From positions 4,092,001-4,156,000 of the forward strand of contig CAVZKX010000002.1 of the NCBI GenBank assembly GCA_963775975.1: a DNA stretch of 64,000 nucleotides. The letters run 5' to 3'. Under the pieces are notes generated by a model. That model did no database searches, was not told the origin of the DNA, and saw only the letters and a list, made by a program, of their open reading frames with translations. This DNA is from JANXQG01 sp963775975 (lineage in GTDB: Bacteria > Planctomycetota > Planctomycetia > Pirellulales > Thermoguttaceae). Positions 49,401 to 58,734 of this stretch are shown piece after piece (the first letter of the stretch is position 1; each line of letters starts with the position of its first letter). The position numbers and the translations under genes were made by a program.

Positions 49401-49467
49401 CGACGAGATGTCCGCGGCGCTCGAGACGTTGGCAACTCCGGCGGCAGGGCGGGGCAAGCCGCAATGA
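46409..49467 (+). CDS. Exported protein with C-terminal thioredoxin (TlpA-like) domain (one frame break near 47211)
   Basis: ATG 46409 opens a signal peptide (IACLSAVSLPLMLSAVAFA). The first 850 residues contain several copies of a short strand-rich motif of the type LHLSDGDYLAGELL, LELDGGDVLFGTLLGL and LIRSIDGDYLRGRLVELND, which resembles small SH3-like barrels. The C-terminus is a thioredoxin-fold domain: APDFELDTLDGQRFRLSEQ, VVDFWATWCGPCRQTLPEL (Cys about 908 and 911), and cis-Pro motif IAIPQTVIIDGNG. Adding one G at about 47210-47212 turns the break into a continuous 1019-residue protein through GCAAPGANAPPTDSPFRVEV. It probably works in the periplasm on disulfides or peroxides. It closes the second cluster. 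Confidence 0.8.
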
Positions 49468-49552
49468 TACCGTCGCGGCGGCGTTGGTTGCGGAACTTTA
49501 CCAGTGCTTCAACGATTAAGACGCCGAAGAGTCCAATCCGCAACTCGACCCG

Positions 49553-50305
49553 TCACCCAAGAGGGACACATGCGTCGACACTCTCCGCGCAGAGAGATTC
49601 CCGCGCGAGCCAATCGTGTTGAATATTTCGCATCAATAGGGCACAGTCGAACTGCACCGAATTCAACGGGAAGAGGTTTCGGTCCTCGAAGAAGCTCGAC
49701 TCCACTCGCTCGATTGCCAGCGGGCTGACATGCCACGTGGCGCTGCGCAGTTCGAGCCCGTCGAACGTGCCTGGCTTCGAAGCCGGCGAATAGCCCAGCG
49801 AGCCGCCCTGGAAGAAATCGGATGCCTCGCTGAGAGATGGAAAGATCGACTCGCCGGGCAAGCCCGCTGCTAGCTGTCCCTCGACAGCCACGTGTGTTTT
49901 CCCGTCATCGCTGTCGAGAATGATCCGGTAGTGGTCGCGGCTTTCCTCGACTTGGAAGCGGCCATGATGATGGATGCCCGGGAACAGCCTTCCGCCGGCG
50001 GCAGAGTTCAAATGCGACGATGTGTCGCGCCGCAGAACGAACACGCCTTCGCGGATCTGCCCATCGGATTCCCATTGGACCGCGATGCGATGGGCGGCGT
50101 TTTCCGAGGAGATTCCCAGCCACGCGGGCAGAACCCGAGGACGTATGTGCTTCAGACGAATCAGGCAGATGCCCGCCATGCCGGCGCCGCCAAACAACTT
50201 GGGGCGGAAAGGCTCAGGCAGAATCCGCGCCAGTACTTCCGCGTCGACGCGGTAATTCACAAGAATCCGCCGATCAATAACGCCTCGAATCACCGGGATT
50301 CTCAT
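49553..50305 (-). CDS. DUF2071 (YqjF-like) family protein
   Basis: The 250-residue protein begins MRIPVIRGVIDRRILVNYRVD and has the family blocks LARILPEPFRPKLFGGAGMAGICLIRLKHIRP, SSENAAHRIAVQWE, and EGVFVLRRDTSSH. The fold is a compact beta-barrel of the acetoacetate decarboxylase-like/YqjF type. The role is unknown. It faces away from the ABC-F gene across a 125-bp gap. There is no signal peptide, so it is cytoplasmic. Confidence 0.85.
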   Translation of the reverse strand: MRIPVIRGVIDRRILVNYRVDAEVLARILPEPFRPKLFGGAGMAGICLIRLKHIRPRVLPAWLGISSENAAHRIAVQWESDGQIREGVFVLRRDTSSHLNSAAGGRLFPGIHHHGRFQVEESRDHYRIILDSDDGKTHVAVEGQLAAGLPGESIFPSLSEASDFFQGGSLGYSPASKPGTFDGLELRSATWHVSPLAIERVESSFFEDRNLFPLNSVQFDCALLMRNIQHDWLARESLCAESVDACVPLG

Positions 50306-50430
50306 GGTTCGCAGCCTTGTAAGCGACCAAATCGTGTGAGAGGATGACCTCTACGATCAATTCTCGCTTGATCGCCTGAAAAGTCCACGCGCAGCTTGGC
50401 GAAATGTCCGGTTGCGTCTATCATCCAGAC

Positions 50431-52345
50431 ATGGCACTAATCGCGTTTTCCGACGTCAGTCTCGGCTTCCGAGGCCCTCCGGTCTTGGACGAGGCCAATC
50501 TGACGATCGAACCCGGCGAGACGGGTGTGCCTTCTGGGCCGCAACGGCACTGGCAAGACGACGCTCCTCCGCCTCCTTCAGGGCGCCGCGGAGCCGGATG
50601 GAGGCGAGGTCATCCGGCAACAGGGCCTGCGAACCGCGATGCTGCCGCAACAAGTGCCGCAGGACCTTCACGGCTCGGTCTTCGACGCGGTAACGCAAGG
50701 TTTTGGAGCCAAGGCGGAGTTGCTCGCCAAGTATCATCATTTGGCGAACCGGCTGGCCAGCGAGGAAAGCCACGAGCTTGCGGCGGAGTTGGGGCGAATC
50801 CAACATGCCCTGGAAGTTAATGGCGGCTGGCTCATGCACCAGCAGATCGAAGCCGTGCTCTCGCGCATGAACCTTCAGGCCGACGTGGAAGTGGCGACCC
50901 TTTCCGCGGGAATGAAACGCCGAGTGCTCTTGGCCAAGGCCGTCGTCGGCGCTCCGGACCTCCTGCTGCTGGACGAACCGACCAACCACTTGGACATCGA
51001 CTCCATCCGCTGGCTGGAGGATTTTTTGCTCAATTATAACGGTACGCTTCTGTTCGTTACGCACGATCGAGCCTTGCTCCGAAGGGTAGCGACCCGCATC
51101 CTCGAACTCGACCGCGGCCGGCTCACGAGCTGGTCGTGCGACTATGCGACGTACCTGAACCGGAAAACGGCTTTCCTGAATGCCGAAATGCGGCAGAACG
51201 CCGAGTTCGACAAGAAGTTGGCACAGGAAGAGGTCTGGATTCGCACCGGCATCAAGGCCCGCCGCACGCGCAACGAAGGCCGGGTCCGCGCCCTGGAGGC
51301 CCTGCGCCAAGCCCGTCACGAGCGCCGCGATAGTCCCGGCGAAGTGAAAATGGAGATCCAGGAGGCCCAGCGCACCGGGCGGCTGGTGATCGAGGCCAAG
51401 CAACTCGGCTTCCGTTATGGCAATCGTGCAATAGTTCGCGACTTTTCCACAATGATCATGCGCGGCGATCGCGTTGGGTTGATCGGCCCCAACGGTTCGG
51501 GCAAGACGACTCTCTTGCGGCTGTTGCTGGGCGATCTTCCGACCGAGACAGGGACGGTTCGCCACGGAACCAATTTGGAGATTGCCTACTTCGACCAGCT
51601 CCATGCCCAATTGGACGAGACGAAATCAGTGCGCGAAAACGTCCGCGACGGATCGGACTCGGTGACCGTCAATGGCCGCACGCGACATATCGTCGGCTAC
51701 CTGGAGGATTTTCTCTTCACGCCCGAGCAGGCAAGCGGTCCCGTTGCAAGGCTTTCGGGCGGCGAGCGCAACCGGTTGCTATTGGCGCGGCTCTTCACTA
51801 AGCCGTCCAACGTGCTGGTTATGGACGAACCGACCAACGACCTGGACCTGGAGACGCTTGACTTGCTGGAAGACCTTCTGAGCGAGTACGCGGGCACACT
51901 GCTCTTGGTTAGTCACGATCGCGAGTTTCTGAACAACGTGGTGACGAGCACGCTGGTATTCGAAGACGAGGGCCGAGTGAAGGAATATGCCGGCGGTTAC
52001 GACGATTGGCTGCGGCAGCGCCCGGAAGTGCCATCGCCGGCTGCAAAGTCAGGTGCCATTGGGTCGGGGCCGAGATCGGCGCCTGCCGAACGCGCACGGC
52101 GCTTGACGTACAAGGAACAGCGCGAGTTGGAGAACTTGCCGCAGCGGATCGAGGCTCTGGAAGCGGAACTTGGCGAACTCCATCAACTTGCGGCCGATCC
52201 GGCTTTCTACCGCAAGCCGCCGGCCGAAATTGTCGGCGTCAAAAGCCGTATCCAATCCCTCCAGAGCGACGTTACTGAGGCATACCGTCGGTGGGAAGAA
52301 CTGGAATCGCCCGGAGCCGACGGCGATCGGTCAGCCGCCGGCTAG
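50431..52345 (+). CDS. ABC-F family ATPase (one frame break at 50521)
   Basis: ATG 50431 starts MALIAFSDVSLGFRGPPVLDEANLTIEPGE. There the frame changes: removing one A at 50521 gives GERVCLLGRNGTGKTTLLRLLQG and a 637-residue protein. It has two ATP sites: GRNGTGKTT (about 36) and GPNGSGKTT (about 352). Signatures are LSAGMKRRVLLAKA and LSGGERNRLLLARL, and the Walker B sites LLLLDEPTNHLDIDS and VLVMDEPTNDLDLET. A linker between the halves and a C-terminal charged coiled-coil (about 560-637) are typical of Uup/ABC-F proteins, which act on ribosomes or DNA and have no membrane domain. The stop shares CTAG with the convergent giant gene. Confidence 0.92.
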
Positions 52346-55300
52346 TTGATATTCACGGCGACGCCCAACGATGGATCGCTTACGAGGGTGCTGGCCGGAA
52401 TCGTGAACTGCGTTGAGGGTCCGCCAGTCGTGGACCAGTCCGCATAAAGGTTTAGCGCGCTCGTGGCGATCGACTGCTTGACGACAAAGGTATGCGGTCC
52501 GCTGCCGATTGCCGTCGCGCCGTCGGTCGTGAGGGTAATCGTGGTGGCGCCGGCGGCCACCGTGCCCGTAGCGATCGGTGTCGTGCTGCCGTCCATGTAG
52601 ACCGAAACGACCGCGCCGGCGACCGCGCCGGTCACGTCAAACGAAAACGCAGTTGCTGGCGAGCTGTTGTTGCTCGACGTGCTGCCGTTAACCGACTGGC
52701 CGTTGGAGGTAATGCCGCCGATTTCGGGAGCCGGCGGGTTGACGAAGACCGGCACGAACGCGCGATAGACCGGGTTCACGCCGGAGCCCGCGTCCCAAGC
52801 CGGGCCCGTGGCGGTGAAGGTCAGCATTTGCGAGACGGATGCGGCGGCGGCCGAGTTGGCAAATGCGATCGGCATAGGATTGCCGGACGACGCGGAGTAC
52901 GAGATGTCCGCCTGACTGGCGGCGAAGGTCACGTTGAAGCTCAAGTTCTCCGCGCCGCTCGCCTGGTCCACCGACACCGTGGTGCCGCTAAAGCCGGCCG
53001 CCACCAGCGCGTTTTTGATGTTGGTCGCTGTGGCGGCCAGGTTCGTGCTATTGAAATTGATCGCCGCGGTGGTCGTCGAGCCGACTTGCAATTGGAACGT
53101 TCCGATGACCGCGTTGAGCCCGGTTACTTCCAGCACCTGTACGCCGTAGAAGCCGGCGGCGGGCGTCACCGTGTAGCTCGAACCGTTCTGTGTGACCGTG
53201 ATGTTCGCGTTCGGATTCTGGGCGGGGAAAGTTTCGGCCGTGGTCGTGTCGAGGAACGAATTATCGACGTACGTGCCCGCCGGAGCACCGGTCACTGCCA
53301 GCATCGTTTGTACTTCCACCTGCACGACCGATCCGTCGGCCGACTCGCCCTGCGGAGTGAAAGTGACCGGCGTGCCCGCATTGGTAGTGATCTTGTCGTT
53401 GCCGTTGATCGGGTCGACCCAGGGATTGGGCGGATCGAAGCTGTTCGTGCCAATGTTGACCGTGAAGGACTGCGAGCCGCCTAGGCCGTCGGAAACCGTG
53501 ACCGTATAGGGACCGCTCGCGCCGGGAGCCGCCTGCAACTCCAGCACCCCGCCGCCACTCGTCTGGTTGACGACGCTCATCGAAAGGATCTTGGGCGGCG
53601 TCAGCGGCTGGCTGTCCTCGCCCGAACTGCCCGTCGTGACCGGCTTGGCGGCGATTGCCGCGCGGACGTTGTCGCCGGAGATCAGCTTCCCGAAGATGGT
53701 ATAGCGGAAGTCCAGGAAGGCGTCGCTCATGTCGTCCGGATTGGTGATGAAGAACTCCGACGTGTTGCCGTCGACGCCGTTGTTCGCCATCGACAAGAGG
53801 CCGCTGGACGTAAAACGAAGATTGGCGTTCAATTCGTCGGGAATCGCCGTCCCCGAGCCGCCCACGCCGCCTTGATCCATGAACGTCTGGATGATGCGGT
53901 AGAAGCTGCCGCCGGTGTTGTACGTGCCCGAGTTCACGAGGTCGACGAAGTGCTGCACCGTGTTGGGCGTAAAGTTATTGAACAACTGGAAGTCCATCTC
54001 GCCCTGGTCGGTCACGATCTTCAGCACCTGGTTGCTCTCCGGCAGGAGCGTGGCCGTCAAATTGCTGCCCGCCGGATCGTTCGTGCTGGACGTGGTGATC
54101 GTGTAAGTCGGTGTGCCCGCATTCGTATCCTGGAAGCTGACGAGCACGGGCGAGCCGGAAGCGACGCTGGAAGCCGGCGCGACCACGGTCAGCCCGTTGG
54201 CCGCCGCGACGGAGACGAAAATCGGCCCCAAGTTCACCGTGTTGTTTGTCGTCGTGTCCGTGACGGTGGCCGAGAACGACTGCGTAGTGCCGGCCTGGTC
54301 CGCCGTGGGCGTCCAAGTGAAAGTATTGGTCGGGGCGTCGAAGTTCATGCCCGCCGGCAGCGTGAGTCCCGGCGTCACCGTCAGCGTGTCGCCGGCGTCG
54401 GCATTCGTCTGAATCGTGTATGTGTAGACTTGCCCGACCGTGGCCGTGGTGGCCGGCGTCGAAGTGATGGCGAGTTGCGAAAGCGTCGCCGTGGCGGAGA
54501 CGGGCAAGCCGACGTTGCCGACCGAGTCGGACAGGGTGACGCTGAAAGTAAGCGTTCCGTTGGCCAGCGAAGAAACATTGATGCCCGTGATCGACTGCGC
54601 GGTCGCCGAGATGGCGCCGCTGCCCGTAACGCTCTTGCTCGGATCGCTCGAGTTGACGATCGTATAGTTGAACGTGTCGCCGTTTTCCGCGGCGGGGCTG
54701 TTGATGGTGAAGCTAACGCTCGCGGCCGACGCGTTGTCGATGCTCGCCGGAAGGCCCGTGATCGTGTAGCCGCTGGGGGCCGTCTTGTCCAATACGGTCA
54801 TTGCCGTCGCGGTGTTGCCGGTGATATTGCCGTGGGTCACCTCCACGCTGTACGTCAGGGTCCCGCCCGGCAGGCTGGAAACGTCGACCGTCACGTCCTG
54901 CGAAGGGGTAGTGGAAGTCACCGTGCCGCTGCCGGTGACGGTACCCGCGCCGCCGTCGCTCGTGACGCTGTAGCTGTACGTATCGCCTTGCGAGACGCCG
55001 CCAATGCTGAAGCCGGCCGTCGTGTCGTTGCTCGGGCCCAGCAGCGTTTGGTCGGCGGTGACCAGGTAGCCGGAGATATGCAGCGTGGCCGCGGTGGTCA
55101 TCGCCGAGCCTAAGCTATTAGTGAACACGGCTTGATACTCGAAGCCGTTGTCCACGGCCAAAGCGGTGAAGCTGTAGGTGCTTGATGTAGCTCCCGCGAT
55201 GTCGGTAAAGGTCGCGCCGCCGTCGGTGCTTAACTGCCACTGCACGGTGGCTGCCGGACTGCCGCTGGCGGCCGCCGTGAAGGTGACCGTGCTTCCGCCG

Positions 55301-58300
55301 CTTGCCGTCTGCGTCGAGGGGTTCGTGGTCACCGTCGGGGCAAATGCTACCGTCAGCGTGGCCAGAGTGGTTGTGGCCGAGCCGCTGCCATTGGTGAACA
55401 CAGCTTCGTATTCATAGCCGTTCATCGCCGCGGTTGCGCCGGTGATCGTCAGCGTGCCCGTGCTGCTGCCGCCATAGACGCTGTCGTCGGTGATATTTGC
55501 AAAGCCGCTGCCGGTGTTCACTTGCCATTGCACCGTGGCTGCCGGACTGCTGCTGGCGGCCGCCGTGAAGCTGGCCGTGTCGCCGACGTTGACCAACTGC
55601 GACGCCGGGTTGGTGATGATCGTCGGGCTGAAGTCCACCGTCAGCGTGGCCGCGCTGGTCGTTGCCGTGCCGGCGCTGTTCGTGAAGACGGCTCGGTAAA
55701 GATAGCCATTCACGTCCGCCGTTGCGCCATTGATTGTCAGTTTGCCGGTGCTGCTGCCGACGTAGAGGCCGTTGTCGGTGATATCCGTAAAGCCGCTGCC
55801 AGTGTTCACTTGCCACTGCACGCTAGCGGTGGGGTTGCTTGTGGCTGCCGCCGTTAAGCTGACGGTGCTGCCGATGGCGACCGACTGCGTCGTCGGATTG
55901 ATTGACACCGTCGGAGCAACGCTTACGGTCAGCATCGCCGGATTGCTCGTCGTCGTGCCCTCGCTGTTGGTGAAGACCGCTTCGAACTGCTCGCCGTCGT
56001 CCGCGGCCGCGACCGTGAAGCTGTAGCTGGTCGTCGTCGCACCGGCGATATTGCTGAACGTCGCGCCGCCGTCGCTGCTTACCATCCATTGCACCGTGGC
56101 CGCCGGATTGCCGCTGGCAGCGGCCGTGAATGTGACGCTCGTGACGGCGTTGACCGTCTGCGAAGTCGGGCTGGTCGTCACCGTCGGAGCGAAATCCACC
56201 GTCAACGTGGCCGGATTGCTTGTGGCCGTGCCCGTGCTGTCGGTGAATACCGCCTCAAACTGTTTGCCATTGTCCGCGGCCGCCGCAGTGAAAGTATAGC
56301 TCGCCGATGTCGCGCCAGCGATGTTCGTGAACGTCGCGCCGCCGTCGCTGCTCACCATCCATTGCACCGTAGCCGCCGGATTGCTGCTGGCGGCTGCCGT
56401 GAAGGTGACGCTGCTGCCCGCACTGACCGTCCGCGAAGTCGGACTAGTCGTCACCGTCGGAGCGAAGTCCACCGTCAACGTAGCCGGGTTGCTTGTGGCG
56501 GTGCCAGTGCTGTCGGTGAATACCGCTTCGAACTGCTTGCCGTTGTCTCCGGCTGCGGCGGTGAAGGTATAAGTGGTTGACGTCGCTCCGGCGATATTGT
56601 TGAACGTCGCGCTGCCGTCGCTGCTCGCCATCCATTGCACCGTAGCCGCCGGATTGCTGCTGGCCGCCGCCGTGAAGGTGACGCTGCTGCCGGCATTGAC
56701 CGTTTGCGATGTCGGGCTGGTCGTGACTGTCGGAGCGAAGTTCACCGTCAGCGTCGCCGCGGTGCTCGTTGCCGTGCCCGCGCTGTTGGTAAAGACCGCC
56801 TCAAACTGCTTGGCATTGTCCCCGGCCGCGGCGGTAAAGCTGTAGCTGGCCGATGTGGCGCCCGCGATATTGCTGAAGGTCGCGCCGCCGTCGCTGCTCA
56901 CCATCCATTGCACCGTAGCCGCCGGATTGCCGCTGGTGGCGGCCGTGAATGTGACGCTGCTACCGGCATTGATCGTCTGCGACGCCGGGCTGGTCGTCAC
57001 CGTCGGCGCGAAGTCCACCGTCAAAGTCGCCACGGTGCTCGTGGTCGAGCCCACACTGTCGGTAAAGACGGCCTCGAATTGCTTGCCGTTATCACCGGCC
57101 GCTGTCGTGAAGGTGTAGCTCGTCGAGGTCGCTCCAGCGATATTGCTGAACGTCGTGCCGCCGTCAGTGCTCGCGGCCCACTGTACCGTGGCCGCCGGAT
57201 TGCTGCTGGCGGCGGCCGTGAAGGTGACGCTGCTGCCGGCGTTGACCGTCTGCGATGTCGGGCTGGTTGTCACCGTCGGAGCAAAGTCCACCGTCAACAA
57301 CGCCGCCGTGCTCGTGGCCGAACCGCCACTGTTCGTGAATATGGCCTGATACTTATAGCCGTTCATGGCCGCCGTCGCGCCCGTGATCGTCAGCGTGCCC
57401 GTCGCGCTGCCGCTGTAGACGCCGCCATTAGTAATGTTCGTGAAACCGCTGCCGTTGTCCACTTGCCACTGCGCCGTTGGCGCGGGCGTGCCGCTGGCCG
57501 CGGCCGTGAACGTCGTCGTGCCGCCGGCATTCAGCGTGGCCGCCGCGGGATTCGTGGTTACGACGGGCAGGCTCTGGCTGCCCAGCACGACGGTGATTGT
57601 CGAGGTCGCCGCCTGGCTTACACGAGTGCCGTCATTGACTACGACGGAGATTGTGCGGACGCCCGTATGAGCGGCAAAGAGCGAATCTTGGTATTTCACC
57701 GAGCGCAGCACTGTATCGTATGTCGCGATGTCGGCCACGCCGGTGATCGAAAGCGTGTCGCCCGCGTAGCTCGCCGTCAGCGGCGTGCCCGTGGTGGTGG
57801 CCGCCAAAGTTTCGCTGCTGCCGTCCAGCGGGTTGGCGATCGAAACGGTCATCGAGGCCAGCGTTGGACTGTCGCTGGCGGTGATCAGCGCATCGGCCGC
57901 GGCAATGGCGACGGCCGCTCCGCCGGTAGTGAAGGTTGCCGAGTAATGCGGCGCGGCGCTGTCGCCGGTGGCCACCGTCGGCACGCTATGCATCGACTTC
58001 AGGTACTGGCCGGGCGTTCCCGTGGAGGCCAGATACATCCGCAGCGAGAGCAAGCTCGACTGCGGTCCCGTGATGGCGAAGTCGTTGCCGCTGGCCGCCT
58101 GGGCGTCGGCCAAAGACAATTGAATGTCGTTCGTGCCGGACGTGCCGCCCGCGGTGCCCGGCGTCAGTGTGCCGACGGCGAGCTTACTCGAGGGCTCGAT
58201 TTGGACCTCGTAGTTGCCCGCCGCGAGGCCGCTGAACTTGTAGGAGCCGTCGGCAAGCGTCTGTGTCGGGCCGACGCCGGAAACAGCGCTGGTCTTCCCT

Positions 58301-58548
58301 TGGCTGTCGACGCTCCAAAGCTGCATGGTGACGCCGCCCAGCCCGGCGCTGGCCGGGCCCATCTGGCCCGTGTTGGACGGATCGACGTAGGCGAATCCCG
58401 AGATGCTGCCCGTGGCCGAGAGCAGCCGCCGCGTCTCCAGCGGCTCAATGGCGATCCGTCGAAACGACCGTTGCGATCGCTTCGTTTTGCGGGTCTTTCG
58501 GGACCCCCCTATTAGATTTCCGAATAGCTTTCGAAGTCGATGGATCAT
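52342..58548 (-). CDS. Giant exported Ig-array protein with embedded cyclophilin domain
   Basis: This 2068-residue protein starts with basic residues and the planctomycete motif IEPLETRRLLSATGSISG (about 34-52), then a SdrD-B-like domain (about 50-165, SISGFAYVDPSNTGQ). A region of about 190-320 includes an alanine/threonine-rich beta-part, and nine Ig-like repeats of about 91 residues run from about 325 to 1158 (FAPTVTTSPTSQTVNAGSSV and VQWMVSSDGGATFSNIAGAT). Two further beta-regions follow. Residues about 1507-1637 form a cyclophilin-type peptidyl-prolyl isomerase: GEMDFQLFNNFTPNTVQHFV, FYRIIQTFMDQGG, NGVDGNTSEFFITN, FDFRYTIFGKL-like. The C-terminus (about 1700-2068) is threonine- and glycine-rich. 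Expected at the cell surface. Its stop shares CTAG with the ABC-F gene. Confidence 0.85.
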   Translation of the reverse strand: MIHRLRKLFGNLIGGSRKTRKTKRSQRSFRRIAIEPLETRRLLSATGSISGFAYVDPSNTGQMGPASAGLGGVTMQLWSVDSQGKTSAVSGVGPTQTLADGSYKFSGLAAGNYEVQIEPSSKLAVGTLTPGTAGGTSGTNDIQLSLADAQAASGNDFAITGPQSSLLSLRMYLASTGTPGQYLKSMHSVPTVATGDSAAPHYSATFTTGGAAVAIAAADALITASDSPTLASMTVSIANPLDGSSETLAATTTGTPLTASYAGDTLSITGVADIATYDTVLRSVKYQDSLFAAHTGVRTISVVVNDGTRVSQAATSTITVVLGSQSLPVVTTNPAAATLNAGGTTTFTAAASGTPAPTAQWQVDNGSGFTNITNGGVYSGSATGTLTITGATAAMNGYKYQAIFTNSGGSATSTAALLTVDFAPTVTTSPTSQTVNAGSSVTFTAAASSNPAATVQWAASTDGGTTFSNIAGATSTSYTFTTAAGDNGKQFEAVFTDSVGSTTSTVATLTVDFAPTVTTSPASQTINAGSSVTFTAATSGNPAATVQWMVSSDGGATFSNIAGATSASYSFTAAAGDNAKQFEAVFTNSAGTATSTAATLTVNFAPTVTTSPTSQTVNAGSSVTFTAAASSNPAATVQWMASSDGSATFNNIAGATSTTYTFTAAAGDNGKQFEAVFTDSTGTATSNPATLTVDFAPTVTTSPTSRTVSAGSSVTFTAAASSNPAATVQWMVSSDGGATFTNIAGATSASYTFTAAAADNGKQFEAVFTDSTGTATSNPATLTVDFAPTVTTSPTSQTVNAVTSVTFTAAASGNPAATVQWMVSSDGGATFSNIAGATTTSYSFTVAAADDGEQFEAVFTNSEGTTTSNPAMLTVSVAPTVSINPTTQSVAIGSTVSLTAAATSNPTASVQWQVNTGSGFTDITDNGLYVGSSTGKLTINGATADVNGYLYRAVFTNSAGTATTSAATLTVDFSPTIITNPASQLVNVGDTASFTAAASSSPAATVQWQVNTGSGFANITDDSVYGGSSTGTLTITGATAAMNGYEYEAVFTNGSGSATTTLATLTVAFAPTVTTNPSTQTASGGSTVTFTAAASGSPAATVQWQLSTDGGATFTDIAGATSSTYSFTALAVDNGFEYQAVFTNSLGSAMTTAATLHISGYLVTADQTLLGPSNDTTAGFSIGGVSQGDTYSYSVTSDGGAGTVTGSGTVTSTTPSQDVTVDVSSLPGGTLTYSVEVTHGNITGNTATAMTVLDKTAPSGYTITGLPASIDNASAASVSFTINSPAAENGDTFNYTIVNSSDPSKSVTGSGAISATAQSITGINVSSLANGTLTFSVTLSDSVGNVGLPVSATATLSQLAITSTPATTATVGQVYTYTIQTNADAGDTLTVTPGLTLPAGMNFDAPTNTFTWTPTADQAGTTQSFSATVTDTTTNNTVNLGPIFVSVAAANGLTVVAPASSVASGSPVLVSFQDTNAGTPTYTITTSSTNDPAGSNLTATLLPESNQVLKIVTDQGEMDFQLFNNFTPNTVQHFVDLVNSGTYNTGGSFYRIIQTFMDQGGVGGSGTAIPDELNANLRFTSSGLLSMANNGVDGNTSEFFITNPDDMSDAFLDFRYTIFGKLISGDNVRAAIAAKPVTTGSSGEDSQPLTPPKILSMSVVNQTSGGGVLELQAAPGASGPYTVTVSDGLGGSQSFTVNIGTNSFDPPNPWVDPINGNDKITTNAGTPVTFTPQGESADGSVVQVEVQTMLAVTGAPAGTYVDNSFLDTTTAETFPAQNPNANITVTQNGSSYTVTPAAGFYGVQVLEVTGLNAVIGTFQLQVGSTTTAAINFNSTNLAATATNIKNALVAAGFSGTTVSVDQASGAENLSFNVTFAASQADISYSASSGNPMPIAFANSAAAASVSQMLTFTATGPAWDAGSGVNPVYRAFVPVFVNPPAPEIGGITSNGQSVNGSTSSNNSSPATAFSFDVTGAVAGAVVSVYMDGSTTPIATGTVAAGATTITLTTDGATAIGSGPHTFVVKQSIATSALNLYADWSTTGGPSTQFTIPASTLVSDPSLGVAVNIN
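55081..57575 (-). repeat. Tandem DNA repeats encoding nine Ig-like modules
   Basis: The modules are close at DNA level with a 273-bp spacing in the central five: the phrase ACCATCCATTGCACCGT recurs at about 56081, 56354 and 56900, which are 273 or 546 bp apart. The end modules use a slightly longer unit with NGSGF in place of SSDGG. Such arrays expand and shrink by recombination and are hard to assemble from short reads. Confidence 0.85.
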
Positions 58549-58734
58549 GCTTTGGTGCTGCCGCTTCCCAGTTGTCCGGCCAATGGCGAACCTTTATTAT
58601 ATCCGTGCGAGCCAAAAGTCCCAAAAGGCCGCCAGCCGTTAAAAAATGAGATAATACCGGTGGATTGTCCCGATTTTTCAAACGAGCAAAAACAGGACCG
58701 TCCCCACCTTTCCCACGGAGAAAAGGAACGTGCC

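Noticed and set aside
52492..55113. Plus-strand open frames opposite the C-terminal half of the giant gene
   Set aside because: Same reason: the coding strand shows a cyclophilin domain and continuous beta-rich protein; the antisense frames are arginine-rich.
56635..58515. Long plus-strand open frame (626 codons) opposite the Ig-array gene
   Set aside because: It is arginine/glycine-rich, follows the repeats of the real gene on the other strand, and has no family motif. It is a shadow caused by GC-rich codon use.
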